From contig CAZTFC010000024.1 of the NCBI GenBank assembly GCA_964612075.1, positions 1 through 37,799 on the forward strand: a stretch of DNA of 37,799 bases. The letters run 5' to 3'. Shown here piece by piece: positions 37,751 through 37,799 of this stretch. How positions within the stretch are numbered: the stretch's first letter is position 1; the number at the start of each line of letters is the position of its first letter. This DNA comes from UBA2219 sp964612075. Its GTDB lineage: Bacteria > Desulfobacterota > Deferrimicrobia > Deferrimicrobiales > Deferrimicrobiaceae. A model generated the notes under the pieces. That model was not told where the DNA came from, searched no databases, and was given only the letters and a program-made list of their open reading frames with translations. The position numbers and the translations under genes are program-made.

Positions 37751-37799
37751 CGCCGGTGAACTATTGACCCACTTTCGCCGGAACAGAATTGACCCACAC
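37751..37799. repeat. Two imperfect 25-bp repeats, probable IS21-type element end
   Basis: CGCCGG-N7/8-TTGACCCAC occurs at 37751-37772 and again at 37776-37797 with a 25-bp period. Tandem copies ending in TGACCCAC are the arrangement I know from terminal transposase-binding repeats of IS21-family elements; the element itself would lie beyond the right edge. No transposase is visible, so an orphan end or a solitary repeat is possible. Confidence 0.5.

Noticed and set aside
1..37799. CRISPR arrays, tRNA or rRNA genes, prophage modules
   Set aside because: No regularly spaced repeats, no recognisable tRNA cloverleaf or rRNA core sequence and no phage genes were seen by eye.

Overview
The window is high-GC bacterial chromosomal DNA with tightly packed genes, strong GGAGG-type ribosome binding sites and hairpin terminators. 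Gene content (a Geobacter-like chemotaxis array, PAS-rich hybrid kinases, a GnnA/GnnB-like nucleotide-sugar pair, sigma-28 and sigma-54 type promoter motifs) suggests a motile, Gram-negative, deltaproteobacterial-type organism (Desulfuromonadota/Desulfobacterota-like). This placement is inferred from gene content, not from a marker gene.

Left region (1-6.8 kb). After the tail of a plus-strand gene, possibly a chemoreceptor, four minus-strand genes form a probable operon: two related cytoplasmic hybrid histidine kinases with PAS arrays, an exported 5'-nucleotidase-type phosphoesterase and a 69-residue protein. Upstream of the kinases is a minute complete transcription unit: a sigma-54-like motif, a strong SD, an 11-codon Cys-rich reading frame (MCKTCGCGGKK) and a U-tailed terminator.

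Chemotaxis region (6.84-16.86 kb). Three consecutive plus-strand units each begin with a sigma-28 (FliA)-type promoter; the first two end in hairpin terminators. Unit 1: soluble MCP-like protein, STAS protein, CheY, CheA (with an inserted MshEN-like repeat). Unit 2: transmembrane chemoreceptor and CheW. Unit 3: CheR, CheD, CheB. Together they supply receptors, kinase, response regulator, coupling protein and all three adaptation enzymes. No flagellar structural gene is in the window.

Thiamin region (16.86-21.15 kb, minus strand). A PurM/AIR-synthase-like protein, TenA, ThiE, ThiL and ThiD are arranged head to tail with start/stop overlaps. This set salvages the pyrimidine moiety, joins it to thiazole phosphate and makes thiamin diphosphate. 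No thiazole synthesis genes and no recognisable TPP riboswitch are present. A membrane-anchored zinc metallopeptidase lies just upstream on the same strand.

Right region (22.2-37.8 kb). A small conserved-looking protein lies beside an AT-rich intergenic island with sigma-70-like promoters. Then follow a phosphofructokinase with a mixed ATP/PPi signature, a small lipoprotein, an 891-residue lipoprotein ending in a LAS-type metallopeptidase signature, a secreted two-repeat protein, a Gfo/Idh/MocA oxidoreductase overlapping a DegT-family aminotransferase, a two-TM membrane protein, a convergent membrane-anchored MsrA, an acyl-CoA synthetase-like enzyme, an exported choloylglycine-hydrolase-family enzyme, and an NmrA-like Rossmann protein interrupted by about 220 hydrophilic residues. 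The window ends in two imperfect 25-bp repeats that look like the terminal binding sites of an IS21-type element.
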